Positions 1 through 7,344 of a stretch of 27,448 bases of DNA are shown one piece after another (position 1 is the first letter of the stretch; each line of letters opens with the position of its first letter). Below the pieces are notes generated by a model, which saw nothing but the letters and a program-made list of their open reading frames with translations, did not search any database and was not told where the DNA came from. Source of the DNA: DATBFX01 sp036558305 (GTDB taxonomy: Bacteria; Chloroflexota; Chloroflexia; Thermomicrobiales; UBA6265); contig DATBFX010000006.1 of assembly GCA_036558305.1 (NCBI GenBank), forward strand, positions 1 to 27,448, read 5' to 3'. Both the position numbers and the translations under genes were made by a program.

Positions 1-173
1 GCGCCGTCCGGCGTCCGCCGCACGACGACGTAGCGACCGCCTTCGGTCGGGCGAGACTCCACCCAGTAGATGTCTTCTCCGTCGAGAGCGATCTCGCTCA
101 ACCGAACCGTCCCCGCGACGATCAGATCCGAGGTGATCGGCGATTTCCACGACCCGTACGGCGCAACCTTCAT
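1..173 (-). CDS. S9-family (prolyl oligopeptidase-like) peptidase, N-terminal fragment
   Basis: The reverse strand carries an ATG at 173-171, preceded by a good ribosome site (GAGGAG about 6 bases upstream), and stays open to the left edge. About 57 residues are visible. The leader MKVAPYGSWKSPITSDLIVA, followed by LSEIALDGEDIYWVESRP, is typical of the start of the N-terminal beta-propeller of dipeptidyl aminopeptidase/acylaminoacyl-peptidase-type S9 proteins, where the first residues contact the catalytic domain. The catalytic Ser/Asp/His domain would lie beyond the window. There is no signal peptide, so a cytoplasmic peptidase is expected. The family call rests only on this short stretch. 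The gene is divergent from the polyol operon at 373. Confidence 0.7.
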   Translation of the reverse strand, partial: MKVAPYGSWKSPITSDLIVAGTVRLSEIALDGEDIYWVESRPTEGGRYVVVRRTPDG

Positions 174-372
174 GCCCGCTCCTCATCCGTTCGTGCGATC
201 GAAACCTGCCGAACCGATCGGCAGCCTTGAGGTTGACATGGTGACACAGCCCGCTCCCGCCGGTCTAGCGTCGAGGCTATCGCAACGGTGACGACCCACC
301 CGCGGCGTCGCGGTAAGGGATAATGCAAACGTCGTTTGATCACACCTACGCACACCGCGCGGAGGCTGGCAG
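174..372. promoter_or_regulatory. Divergent intergenic region with palindromic operator at 326-338
   Basis: This 199-base gap separates the peptidase gene (minus) from the polyol operon (plus). On the plus strand a -10-like GATAAT lies at 319-324, directly followed by CAAACGTCGTTTG at 326-338. That is a perfect inverted repeat of CAAACG/CGTTTG around one central T. The position just past the -10 is where a repressor would block transcription. No convincing -35 element is seen 16-18 bases upstream of GATAAT. A TTGACA at 233-238 has no matching -10. A similar palindrome lies at 17144-17158. GGAGG at 361-365 serves the GTG start at 373. The regulator itself is not identified. Confidence 0.5.
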
Positions 373-2022
373 GTGGCAGACCGGCAAATCCCCAACGACA
401 TCGAACGGGAGCGCTTCGACCTCCTGGTGATCGGCGCCGGCATCAACGGGGTGGCCATCGCGCGCGATGCGGCGATGCGCGGTCTGCGGGTGCTCGTCCT
501 CGACAAGGGAGACATCGCCGGCGGGACGACGAGTTGGTCGACTCGCCTGGTCCACGGCGGTCTCCGCTACCTCGAACACGCCGAAGTGCGGCTCGTCCGC
601 GAATCGCTGCACGAACGCGAACGCCTGATCCGAAACGCACCTCATCTCGTCCAACCGATTCCGCTGGTCCTGCCCATCTATGCCGGCGCCCGGCGAGGTC
701 CAACCACCATCCGCGCCGGGATGGTTCTCTACGATCTCCTCTCGTTCGACAAATCGTTGCACCGCCACCGCATGTTGTCGCGCGACGACACGCTGCGAGA
801 GGTTCCATCGCTCAGGGCAGAAGGACTCCGCGGCGCGGCCAGGTTCTACGATGCACAGGCCACCTTCGCCGAGCGGCTCGCCGTCGAAAACGCCATTTCG
901 GCCATCGATCACGGTGCCACCGTTGTCACCTACGCGCGTGTCGATCGACTGCTGACCGAGGGCGCCGTCGTGCGGGGCGTCGAACTGACGGATGTACTTT
1001 CCGGCTCGTCACTGTCCGTTCAGGCGAAGGTCGTGGTCAACGTCGCGGGGCCCTGGGTCGACGACGTGTTGAACGGCGCACCACAGGACAGGCGACCACC
1101 GCGGCTGATCGGCGGTACCAAGGGGAGCCACCTGGTGGTGCCGCCCTTCTCCGGCGCGCCCGACGAGTCGCTCTACTACGAGGCAAAGCGGGACGGTCGC
1201 GCCATTTTCGTCATCCCCTGGAACGCGCTCTACCTGATCGGGAGCACCGACATCCGCTACCAGGGCGACCTCGACGACGTCCGCACCGACGACGCCGAGA
1301 TCGACTACTTGCTCGCCGAAACCAACGCCCTGCTCCCGGCGGCCAACCTGACGCGCGAGCACATTCTCTACGCCTATTGCGGCGTTCGCCCGCTCCCGTA
1401 CGCCCCGGATGGCGCCGAGGGCGCGATCACCCGCAAGCACCTCATCCACGACCACGCCCCGCGCCTGCGCGGACTCCTGTCCATCGTCGGCGGCAAGTTG
1501 ACCACCCACCGCAGCCTGGCCGAGGAAGTAGTGAACGAGGTCTGCAACCAACTCGGTGTGCTTCGCGCGTGCGAAACCGCCCACCTGGCGCTGCCCGGCG
1601 CGGCCGGCATCGCGCTGGACGCCTTCGCCGCCAAGTTCGCCGCGACCAGCGGTCTTCCTCCGCAAGTGGCCGGGCGACTCGTCTCCCTCTACGGATCCCG
1701 GGCGACGGACGTCCTGGCGGTCGCGGACCAATCCGCGGACCTTTGCGAGCCCTTCGACCCCGACACCGGCGCCATCGGAGCCGAGGTCGTCTTCGCCGTC
1801 CACCAAGAGCTGGCGCAGCATCTCTCCGACGTCCTGATGCGGCGGACGATGGTCGGTCTCGGCCCGCGGATGGGCATCGGTGCCGATCGTGCGGCCGCGG
1901 CCATCGCGCGCACGCATTTGGGATGGGACGACGCGAAGGCAGAGCGCGAGGTCGCGGAATACAGAACGTTCCTCGAACGGTTCCGGCCCCGCGCGCTCTC
2001 GCGGCAAGAGGTGGCAGTCTGA
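373..2022 (+). CDS. GlpD-like FAD-dependent polyol-phosphate dehydrogenase
   Basis: A 549-residue flavoprotein of the GlpD (glycerol-3-phosphate dehydrogenase) family. The start is a GTG with GGAGG 7 bases upstream. The dinucleotide-binding motif GAGING is at residues 21-26, after a short hydrophilic leader. The family motif STRLVHGGLRYLE follows, whose Arg and Gly residues line the FAD/phosphate site in GlpD. GVRPL and GGKLTTHRSLAEE near residues 340-380 carry the conserved Arg and Lys of the active site. The last 150 residues form the usual C-terminal helical cap. The length fits the family (500-560). Known members oxidise glycerol-3-phosphate or, for EryB, erythritol-phosphate, passing electrons to the quinone pool at the membrane face. 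The stop is immediately followed by the GTG of a sugar kinase, so the two are translationally coupled. The kinase is not a classical GlpK, so the substrate may be another polyol phosphate; that part is inference. Confidence 0.88.
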   Translation: MADRQIPNDIERERFDLLVIGAGINGVAIARDAAMRGLRVLVLDKGDIAGGTTSWSTRLVHGGLRYLEHAEVRLVRESLHERERLIRNAPHLVQPIPLVLPIYAGARRGPTTIRAGMVLYDLLSFDKSLHRHRMLSRDDTLREVPSLRAEGLRGAARFYDAQATFAERLAVENAISAIDHGATVVTYARVDRLLTEGAVVRGVELTDVLSGSSLSVQAKVVVNVAGPWVDDVLNGAPQDRRPPRLIGGTKGSHLVVPPFSGAPDESLYYEAKRDGRAIFVIPWNALYLIGSTDIRYQGDLDDVRTDDAEIDYLLAETNALLPAANLTREHILYAYCGVRPLPYAPDGAEGAITRKHLIHDHAPRLRGLLSIVGGKLTTHRSLAEEVVNEVCNQLGVLRACETAHLALPGAAGIALDAFAAKFAATSGLPPQVAGRLVSLYGSRATDVLAVADQSADLCEPFDPDTGAIGAEVVFAVHQELAQHLSDVLMRRTMVGLGPRMGIGADRAAAAIARTHLGWDDAKAEREVAEYRTFLERFRPRALSRQEVAV

Positions 2023-3534
2023 GTGGCAGATGGACCCTACCTGCTCGGTCTCGACTGCGGTCTGACGCTCACCAAAGCGGTCGTGTTCGACCTCGACGGC
2101 AGCGAAGTCGGTGCCGGCGAAGCACGACCCGCGCAGGTGACGCGGCGACCCCGCTGGGTCGAACGCGATCTCGATGAGGCCTGGAGCGCCTGCGTGACCG
2201 CGATTCGCGGCGCCCTCGCCGACTCCGGCGTTGACGGCAGCGCCATCGCCGCCGTCGGACCGACCGCGCACGGCGACAGCCTCTACCCGATCGACGGGCA
2301 TGGTCGCCCGGTCCGCCCCGCGATCCTCTCGCTCGACAGCCGTGCGCACGGCATCCTCGACCGGTGGCGGGCGGAGCAGCGGCTCGACCGGGCACTCGAC
2401 ATCACCGGACAGGTCCCCTTTGCCTCGATGCTGGCGCCGGTCCTGACCTGGCTGCGCGAAAACGAGCCGGAGTCCCTCGCACGCATGCGCTGGGCACTCG
2501 GCTGCAAAGACTGGATCCGGTACCGCCTGACCGGCGAGATCGCCACCGACTTCACCGAAGCCAGCGCCACCTTCACCGACGTCCGCACCCAGACCTACGC
2601 CGACGACGCATTTGCCCTCTACGATCTGGCCGACCTGCGCGAGAGGTTGCCGCCCGTCGTCGGGTGCGCCGAGGTCGCGGGATATGTCGTGCCCGCCGCC
2701 GCGGCCGAGACGGGTCTGGTCGCCGGTACGCCGGTTGCGGGTGGCGCCCACGACGTCGATGCGACCGCGGTCGGCGCGGGTTGCGTCCATCCGGGGCAAC
2801 TGATGATGGTGGCCGGCACCTGGAGTATCAACGAGGTGATCGCCGACCGGCCGGCGACCGACGCCCGCTGGGTTTGCCGCAACTTCGTCGAACCGGGCAG
2901 GTGGCTCGCCGCCGGTTGGTCGCCGGCCTCGGCGACCAACCTGGAATGGTTCGTTCGCGAACTCTGCCCGGTGGAGGTCCTCGCGGCCGAGGCACACGGC
3001 GACTCGCCTTACGCCTTCGTCAACGACGAGGCGGCGGCGGTCTGGCATGAACCGTCTCGCCTCGTCTTCCATCCGTTCCTCTACGGTTCGCCGTACGGTG
3101 ACGCAGCGAGCGCGGCGTTTCTGGGCCTGCGCGGCTGGCACCGGCGCGGCCACCTCCTCCGAGCTGTACTCGAAGGGGTGACGTTCAACCACCGAACGCA
3201 CGTCGAAGCCCTCCGCTCGTCCTTCCCGGTCTCGGAAGCGCGACTCGGCGGCGGCGGTGCACAAAGCGCCCTATGGAGCCAACTCTTCGCCGATGCGCTC
3301 AACCTGCCGGTCCTGACGACCGACGCCAAAGAGGCGGGAGCGCGCGGCGCGGCACTTTTGGCCGGTGTCGCCGCCGGGGTGTACTCCTCGCTGGTCGACG
3401 CCGCCACGCACGCAACTCACGTTCTGCACCGGTACGAGCCCGACGAAGATCGCCACGTGTCGTTGCTGGCCGCCTACGACAGCTACCGCGCGGCAATCGA
3501 CGCACTGACTCCGGTCTGGCCACAGCTAGAATAG
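2023..3534 (+). CDS. FGGY-family carbohydrate kinase (LyxK/xylulokinase-like)
   Basis: A 503-residue FGGY kinase that starts at a GTG with no gap after the preceding stop. The N-terminal actin-like domain opens with LLGLDCGLTLTKAVVFD (Asp11 of the phosphate loop) and carries TAHGD at 81-85. GGAHDVDATAVGAG around 240-253 contains the likely catalytic base Asp244. The C-terminal domain has GGGGAQSALWSQLFADAL and EAGARGAALLAG, the second FGGY signature. The pattern DCG, then PPVVGCAEVAG, then GTPVAGG-DV, then AGTWSIN is closer to E. coli L-xylulose kinase LyxK than to GlpK, so it probably phosphorylates a sugar or sugar alcohol other than glycerol. Erythritol kinases (EryA) are also FGGY proteins and pair with a GlpD-like partner, as here. 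The exact substrate cannot be read from sequence. Cytoplasmic. Confidence 0.87.
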   Translation: MADGPYLLGLDCGLTLTKAVVFDLDGSEVGAGEARPAQVTRRPRWVERDLDEAWSACVTAIRGALADSGVDGSAIAAVGPTAHGDSLYPIDGHGRPVRPAILSLDSRAHGILDRWRAEQRLDRALDITGQVPFASMLAPVLTWLRENEPESLARMRWALGCKDWIRYRLTGEIATDFTEASATFTDVRTQTYADDAFALYDLADLRERLPPVVGCAEVAGYVVPAAAAETGLVAGTPVAGGAHDVDATAVGAGCVHPGQLMMVAGTWSINEVIADRPATDARWVCRNFVEPGRWLAAGWSPASATNLEWFVRELCPVEVLAAEAHGDSPYAFVNDEAAAVWHEPSRLVFHPFLYGSPYGDAASAAFLGLRGWHRRGHLLRAVLEGVTFNHRTHVEALRSSFPVSEARLGGGGAQSALWSQLFADALNLPVLTTDAKEAGARGAALLAGVAAGVYSSLVDAATHATHVLHRYEPDEDRHVSLLAAYDSYRAAIDALTPVWPQLE

Positions 3535-3578
3535 GCCGATCGCGACCATCGGGAGAAGGGCACGAAAGGAGCACGACG

Positions 3579-4652
3579 ATGGACGAGACGATGCAGGCGG
3601 TCGTTGCCCACGGACCCCACGACTACCGCGTCCAGGAGGTCCCGGTTCCGGTGCCCGGTCCCGGTGAAGTCGTGATCGAGGTCGGTGCCTGCGGCATCTG
3701 CGCCTCGGACGTCAAAGCCTACAAGGGCGCGCCGATCTACTGGGGCACCGAAACGACCAAAGGTTTCATCGAAGGGCCGGTGATCGCCGGTCACGAGTAC
3801 GCCGGCCGCGTCGTCGCCCTCGGACCGGGCGCGGCCGAGCGCCACAAGGTCAAGGTTGGCGACCACGTCACCGCCGAACAACTGATTCCCTGCGACGAAT
3901 GCCGTTTCTGCAAGCGCGGCCAGTACCACATGTGCGTACCCCACACCATCTTCGGGTTCAAGCGCTGGGCCCACGGCGGCATGGCGAAATACAACCTCTT
4001 CCCCGCCGGTTCCATCGTCCACCCGATCCCCGATCTTCTGACCGCCGCCGAAGCCGCCTACATCGAACCGGCCGCCTGCGCCTGGCACGCCGTCGAACGC
4101 GGCAACATCCAACCGGGCGACGTCGTCGTCATCGGCGGCGCCGGCAACATCGGTCTGTGCATGGTCCAGATCGCCAGGCTCTACGACCCGGCCACCGTCG
4201 TCGCCCTCGCCACCAAGGACTATCGCCTGGACGTGGCGCGGCAGGTCGGCGCCGACGTCACGATCAACGTCACGAAAGAAGATGCCGTCAAGCGGGTTCT
4301 CGACCTGACCGAGGGCTACGGTTGCGACGTCTACGTCGAAACCAGCGGCCAGGCCAGCGGCGTCCAGCAGGCGCTGGCGATGACCCGCAAACTCGGCACC
4401 ATCGTCGAATTCAGCGTCTTCAAGGAACCGGTGCTCGCCGACTGGAACGTCATCGGCGAGCAAAAGGAGCTCGACATCCACGGCGCCCACGCCAGTCCCA
4501 ACGCCTACGAACCGGTCATCGACGCGATGGCAAACCGCCTGATCGACGTCCGGCCGCTCCTGGCTGATGCGTATCCGCTCGGTCGGTTCGACGACGCGAT
4601 CGCGGCGGCGATGAGCGGAGAGGTGCTGAAGACTTTGGTGATCCCGACCTGA
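3579..4652 (+). CDS. Zinc-dependent polyol dehydrogenase (erythritol/L-threitol dehydrogenase-like)
   Basis: A 357-residue medium-chain zinc alcohol dehydrogenase. The ATG at 3579 was chosen because GAAAGGA lies about 8 bases upstream and the family N-terminus aligns there. Cys41 in CGICASD and His72-Glu73 in GHEYAG are the catalytic-zinc ligands. Cys105, Cys108, Cys111 and Cys119 (CDECRFC...C) form the structural-zinc lobe. GGAGNIG at 186-192 is the NAD(P)-binding turn. The features VVAHGPHDYR, the YWG insertion after CASDVKAYKG, and VERGNIQPGDVVVIGGAGN resemble the erythritol/L-threitol dehydrogenase characterised in Mycobacterium smegmatis, which oxidises the tetritol to erythrulose. It lies 44 bases after the kinase, so it is probably the last gene of a polyol operon. 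The family assignment is firm; the tetritol specificity is inference. Confidence 0.85.
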   Translation: MDETMQAVVAHGPHDYRVQEVPVPVPGPGEVVIEVGACGICASDVKAYKGAPIYWGTETTKGFIEGPVIAGHEYAGRVVALGPGAAERHKVKVGDHVTAEQLIPCDECRFCKRGQYHMCVPHTIFGFKRWAHGGMAKYNLFPAGSIVHPIPDLLTAAEAAYIEPAACAWHAVERGNIQPGDVVVIGGAGNIGLCMVQIARLYDPATVVALATKDYRLDVARQVGADVTINVTKEDAVKRVLDLTEGYGCDVYVETSGQASGVQQALAMTRKLGTIVEFSVFKEPVLADWNVIGEQKELDIHGAHASPNAYEPVIDAMANRLIDVRPLLADAYPLGRFDDAIAAAMSGEVLKTLVIPT

Positions 4653-4671
4653 GAAACGCCCTCGGTTCTGT

Positions 4672-5241
4672 TCAGCGATCCGCATGGGGTGCCGCGAAGA
4701 GGTCGGCGACGCGAATGGAGAATCCGGGAAGGATGTCGCCTCCATCGAGCACGTCGTCGGGGCCGAGTTTCACTGCCACCTGGCCAGGGCGATAGACGGA
4801 GATCGATCGCGTTCGGGGATACAGCCACAACAGACACGGCGTTCGCGCATCCAGGTACGCTGCGACTTTCTCGTCTTTCAGTTTGGGGTAGTCCGTCGGA
4901 GATTCGATCTCCATTGCCAGGTCTGGCACGAGGTTCAGAAACCGCTCCTCCTCGACCGCGCTCGGTACCCGATCGGCGCGAACGAAGGCGACATCGGGGA
5001 AGAGGGTCGTCTCGCGATCAGGAAAAAGCCGAAATCCCGTGTCGCCGTAGAGCTTGCCGAGGCTGCGTGAGTATACGAATGGGCCAAGGTGCATCGCAAG
5101 GAACATTTTGAGCGCTCCGTGAGTTCCTCCAGCGCCCGGCATGCGATGCAACTCCCCGTCAATAAGCGCGAACCGATAGGGTTCGTGGCACAGGTCCCAC
5201 AATTCCTCGACCGTAACCGACACTGCTCGAGTCGCGACCAT
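4672..5241 (-). CDS. Uma2-family putative restriction-endonuclease-fold protein (copy 1)
   Basis: A 189-residue protein of the Uma2 family, which has a PD-(D/E)XK nuclease-like fold and is common in many copies in cyanobacteria and Chloroflexota; its biological role is not settled. Visible core: VTVEELW at the N-terminus, ALIDGELHRMPGAGGTHG, LFPDVAFVRADRVP (the PD), LAMEIESPTDYPKLKDEKVAAYL (the E and K) and the C-terminal LPGFSIRVADLF. All expected acidic and Lys positions are present. The ATG at 5241 is preferred over an in-frame upstream start because AAAGGA lies 8 bases before it. It follows the lactonase-like gene by 38 bases and is probably co-transcribed with it. It is a close paralogue of the protein at 10004-10552. 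Confidence 0.85.
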   Translation of the reverse strand: MVATRAVSVTVEELWDLCHEPYRFALIDGELHRMPGAGGTHGALKMFLAMHLGPFVYSRSLGKLYGDTGFRLFPDRETTLFPDVAFVRADRVPSAVEEERFLNLVPDLAMEIESPTDYPKLKDEKVAAYLDARTPCLLWLYPRTRSISVYRPGQVAVKLGPDDVLDGGDILPGFSIRVADLFAAPHADR

Positions 5242-5279
5242 TTGAGACGTCCTTTCGGTTGCGGGGCCCGTTCGGCGTC

Positions 5280-7268
5280 TCATCCTAACACGCCCTCAGT
5301 GGGCCTCCGATCGATTGCGTCCAACCTCACCAACTCGAACGGCGCCAGGGTGAGCCTTAAACCATCGGTGCTTGACACGAACTCGGTCGCCTCGGTGCGG
5401 AACTCTGTTGGTTGGCTCAGCGCCGAAAGAGCATTGCCTGCGTGAAGGCGCCGCACCCGCATTTCTTCACTACCGACGTGATTGACGACAACGTCGCGCT
5501 CCTTCGGTCCAAGATTCGCCAGCAGGAGATGCAGACCGCCGCTTTCCCGCACCGCCAACCCAACCACCGCGACCGGATCGCTCGAATCCAGCGCAACGAC
5601 CTCGCCGCCCTTCCACTCCGCGAGGTCGGCAAAGACGTGATACACGGGGAAGACCATCCCCGGCACCGACGGGAACCGGTCCGGCGCCGGATTGCCGGTC
5701 TCCGTCTCCATCACCCCTCGCCAGCCAGTCGTCTCGAAGTAGGTGACCGACGCCGCACCGGTTTCGACCAGGTACTTGACACTGCCGAGCGTCCAACCCG
5801 CGCCGAAGAGCGACATCTGGCGCGGATCGACCTGGGACGGCAGCGCTCCCGGTTCGAGCGGCGGTTCGGGTTCTGCCGCAACGGCGTTGAAACGCGTCCG
5901 GAGCGTCACCGGACTCACCAAGATCGGCCGCTCGCCGTAGACCGCACGCGCGGTTTCCACGGTCATCGCCTGCGGCGCCAGATTCTCGGCTAGCGACCGA
6001 TCGTCGAAAGCATGGATCTGCGGATTGATCGAATAGACGACGCCCTCCTCCTGAGCACGGTCGGGCCGTTCGCGATTCAATTCGCAGAAATTGGCGTTCG
6101 TCCCTCCGGCGATCAGTGCGCCGGGGGCGACCTCGCGGAGCCGCTCCCGCGCGATTGCCGTTAGCCGCGGGAGCGTCGCTTCTCCCCGCGCATGGAACAC
6201 GAGGATGTTGCGGATTCGCGGCCGGCTACCGAGCAGGCGCGTCGCCAGGAAACTCAACTCGCGGTCGGCATCGTCCCCAACGAACAGCGCCAACTCGAGC
6301 GCCGTTCCCAGGGTGGCCGCCTCGACGATGGCCCGATCGAGCAGGCGCACGTGATGCGGATCGCCGAGCCGGAGATCGACGCGGAGGTGATCGGGGTGCA
6401 GCACCCGCAGCAGATCCGCCTCTTGGGTCGACAACGGTTGCCCATGGCTCGCGGTGCCCAGTCCGATCGGTGGCAACGACCGCCCGGTCGGCTCGCCCAC
6501 CGTCAGGCGGACACGGTCTTCCGCAGCAGGCACGCGAGGCGGTGTGCCGAGCGGCGTCAGCGTCACCTTCTGCCGCACGTGGTCGCCGGCCTTCGCGGTG
6601 TAGAAACCGCTGCGGCGCGGCGTGAACGATTGCGCCTTGAACGATGCATCGGTCCAGTTCCGCTGATCCTCGACTTCGAACGGGTCGCCTTCGAAATCGA
6701 AGCGAACCTCTACCCCCTCGCCGAGTGAAACCGTGAGCGTCTCGACGGGAGGGAAGACCGGCACCTCGGTCCCTTCCGCGATCAACTGCGGAAAGACAAG
6801 TTCGGGGAACACACCGGCGACGTCACCCTCCGGCCCGCGTCCCCGAAAGGGCCGCCCCGCGTACTCGCGCATGCCGTGATGTGTGTTGAACCCGATCAGC
6901 TTGTAGGTCGCATCGGCCTGCCACTCGGCGTCCATGCCGTAGGAGACGACCCCCTGGGGTGTTCCGACGATTTCGCCCCGCCAGGTCACGTCGAGATCGC
7001 GCTCTCGATGCGTGCATTCCAGGCGAACGGTGAACCCGCCCTCCGACTCCTCGATCTCGAGGCGCGTGGGCTCCCCCGGCACGGTCCCCCAGTTTCGGTC
7101 ACGAGCGGCGACGTAGACACGATCCGCGACGGTGAGACCGCCATAGCGAACGTTTCGCAGGTCGCGTCCATCGAGGAGCAGGGTCACCGGACCGGCGCGC
7201 AACTCCCGCGGCACCCTCGGCGGTTCGTCGCGGCCGTACCAGAGTTGGTATCGCGTCGGTTGGGTCAT
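5280..7268 (-). CDS. Large protein resembling D-apionate lactonase (ApnL family)
   Basis: A 662-residue protein with no signal peptide and no membrane segment. The ATG at 7268 is used because GGGAGAAG sits just upstream; a GTG six codons earlier is in frame but would overlap that site. The N-terminal third is beta-rich, with RNWGT at 58-62 and FEVEDQRNWTDASFK at 197-211. I recognise both as hallmarks of D-apionate lactonase ApnL, an enzyme of bacterial apiose catabolism that opens apionolactone. The middle third (about 280-540) looks like a TIM-barrel, with HPDHLRVDLR, GGTNANFCELNR, YSINPQIHAFDD and GASVTYFETTGWRG. The C-terminal beta domain ends in LTLAPFELVRLD, as in glycosidase-like folds. 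No other recognised apiose gene lies in the window, so the true substrate may be another sugar lactone or glycoside. A TTGACA-17-AACAAT promoter precedes it. Confidence 0.6.
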   Translation of the reverse strand: MTQPTRYQLWYGRDEPPRVPRELRAGPVTLLLDGRDLRNVRYGGLTVADRVYVAARDRNWGTVPGEPTRLEIEESEGGFTVRLECTHRERDLDVTWRGEIVGTPQGVVSYGMDAEWQADATYKLIGFNTHHGMREYAGRPFRGRGPEGDVAGVFPELVFPQLIAEGTEVPVFPPVETLTVSLGEGVEVRFDFEGDPFEVEDQRNWTDASFKAQSFTPRRSGFYTAKAGDHVRQKVTLTPLGTPPRVPAAEDRVRLTVGEPTGRSLPPIGLGTASHGQPLSTQEADLLRVLHPDHLRVDLRLGDPHHVRLLDRAIVEAATLGTALELALFVGDDADRELSFLATRLLGSRPRIRNILVFHARGEATLPRLTAIARERLREVAPGALIAGGTNANFCELNRERPDRAQEEGVVYSINPQIHAFDDRSLAENLAPQAMTVETARAVYGERPILVSPVTLRTRFNAVAAEPEPPLEPGALPSQVDPRQMSLFGAGWTLGSVKYLVETGAASVTYFETTGWRGVMETETGNPAPDRFPSVPGMVFPVYHVFADLAEWKGGEVVALDSSDPVAVVGLAVRESGGLHLLLANLGPKERDVVVNHVGSEEMRVRRLHAGNALSALSQPTEFRTEATEFVSSTDGLRLTLAPFELVRLDAIDRRPTEGVLG

Positions 7269-7315
7269 CGGTCTTCTCCCGCTCACGACGACTGGGGCGC
7301 CTGTCCCGGCGCCGC

Positions 7316-7344
7316 ATTGTTCGGTTGCCGTGGTGGCCTGTCAA
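7316..7344 (-). promoter_or_regulatory. Promoter for the lactonase-like gene
   Basis: On the minus strand a consensus -35 TTGACA (7344-7339) is followed, after 17 bases, by AACAAT (7321-7316, 4 of 6 matches to the -10 consensus). The element overlaps the stop codon of the upstream LuxR-type gene and lies about 48 bases before the ATG at 7268. The lactonase-like gene and the Uma2 gene can therefore be transcribed independently of the regulator gene. Confidence 0.5.

Noticed and set aside
233..238. TTGACA as a -35 element for the polyol operon
   Set aside because: No -10-like hexamer lies 15-19 bases downstream, and GATAAT at 319 is too far away.
336..2177. A 613-codon plus-strand frame overlapping the GlpD-like gene
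   Set aside because: The translation is Arg/Pro-rich with no family features, while the overlapping frame encodes a complete flavoprotein.
1009..3264. A 751-codon open frame on the minus strand opposite the GlpD-like and kinase genes
   Set aside because: It is opposite two clear family members, has low-complexity Arg/Gly/Val-rich translation and no recognisable motif; GC-rich codon use keeps the antisense frame open.
3483..4745. A 420-codon minus-strand frame opposite the zinc dehydrogenase
   Set aside because: Asp/Val/Gly-rich antisense translation with no motif; the dehydrogenase on the plus strand has all zinc and NAD motifs.
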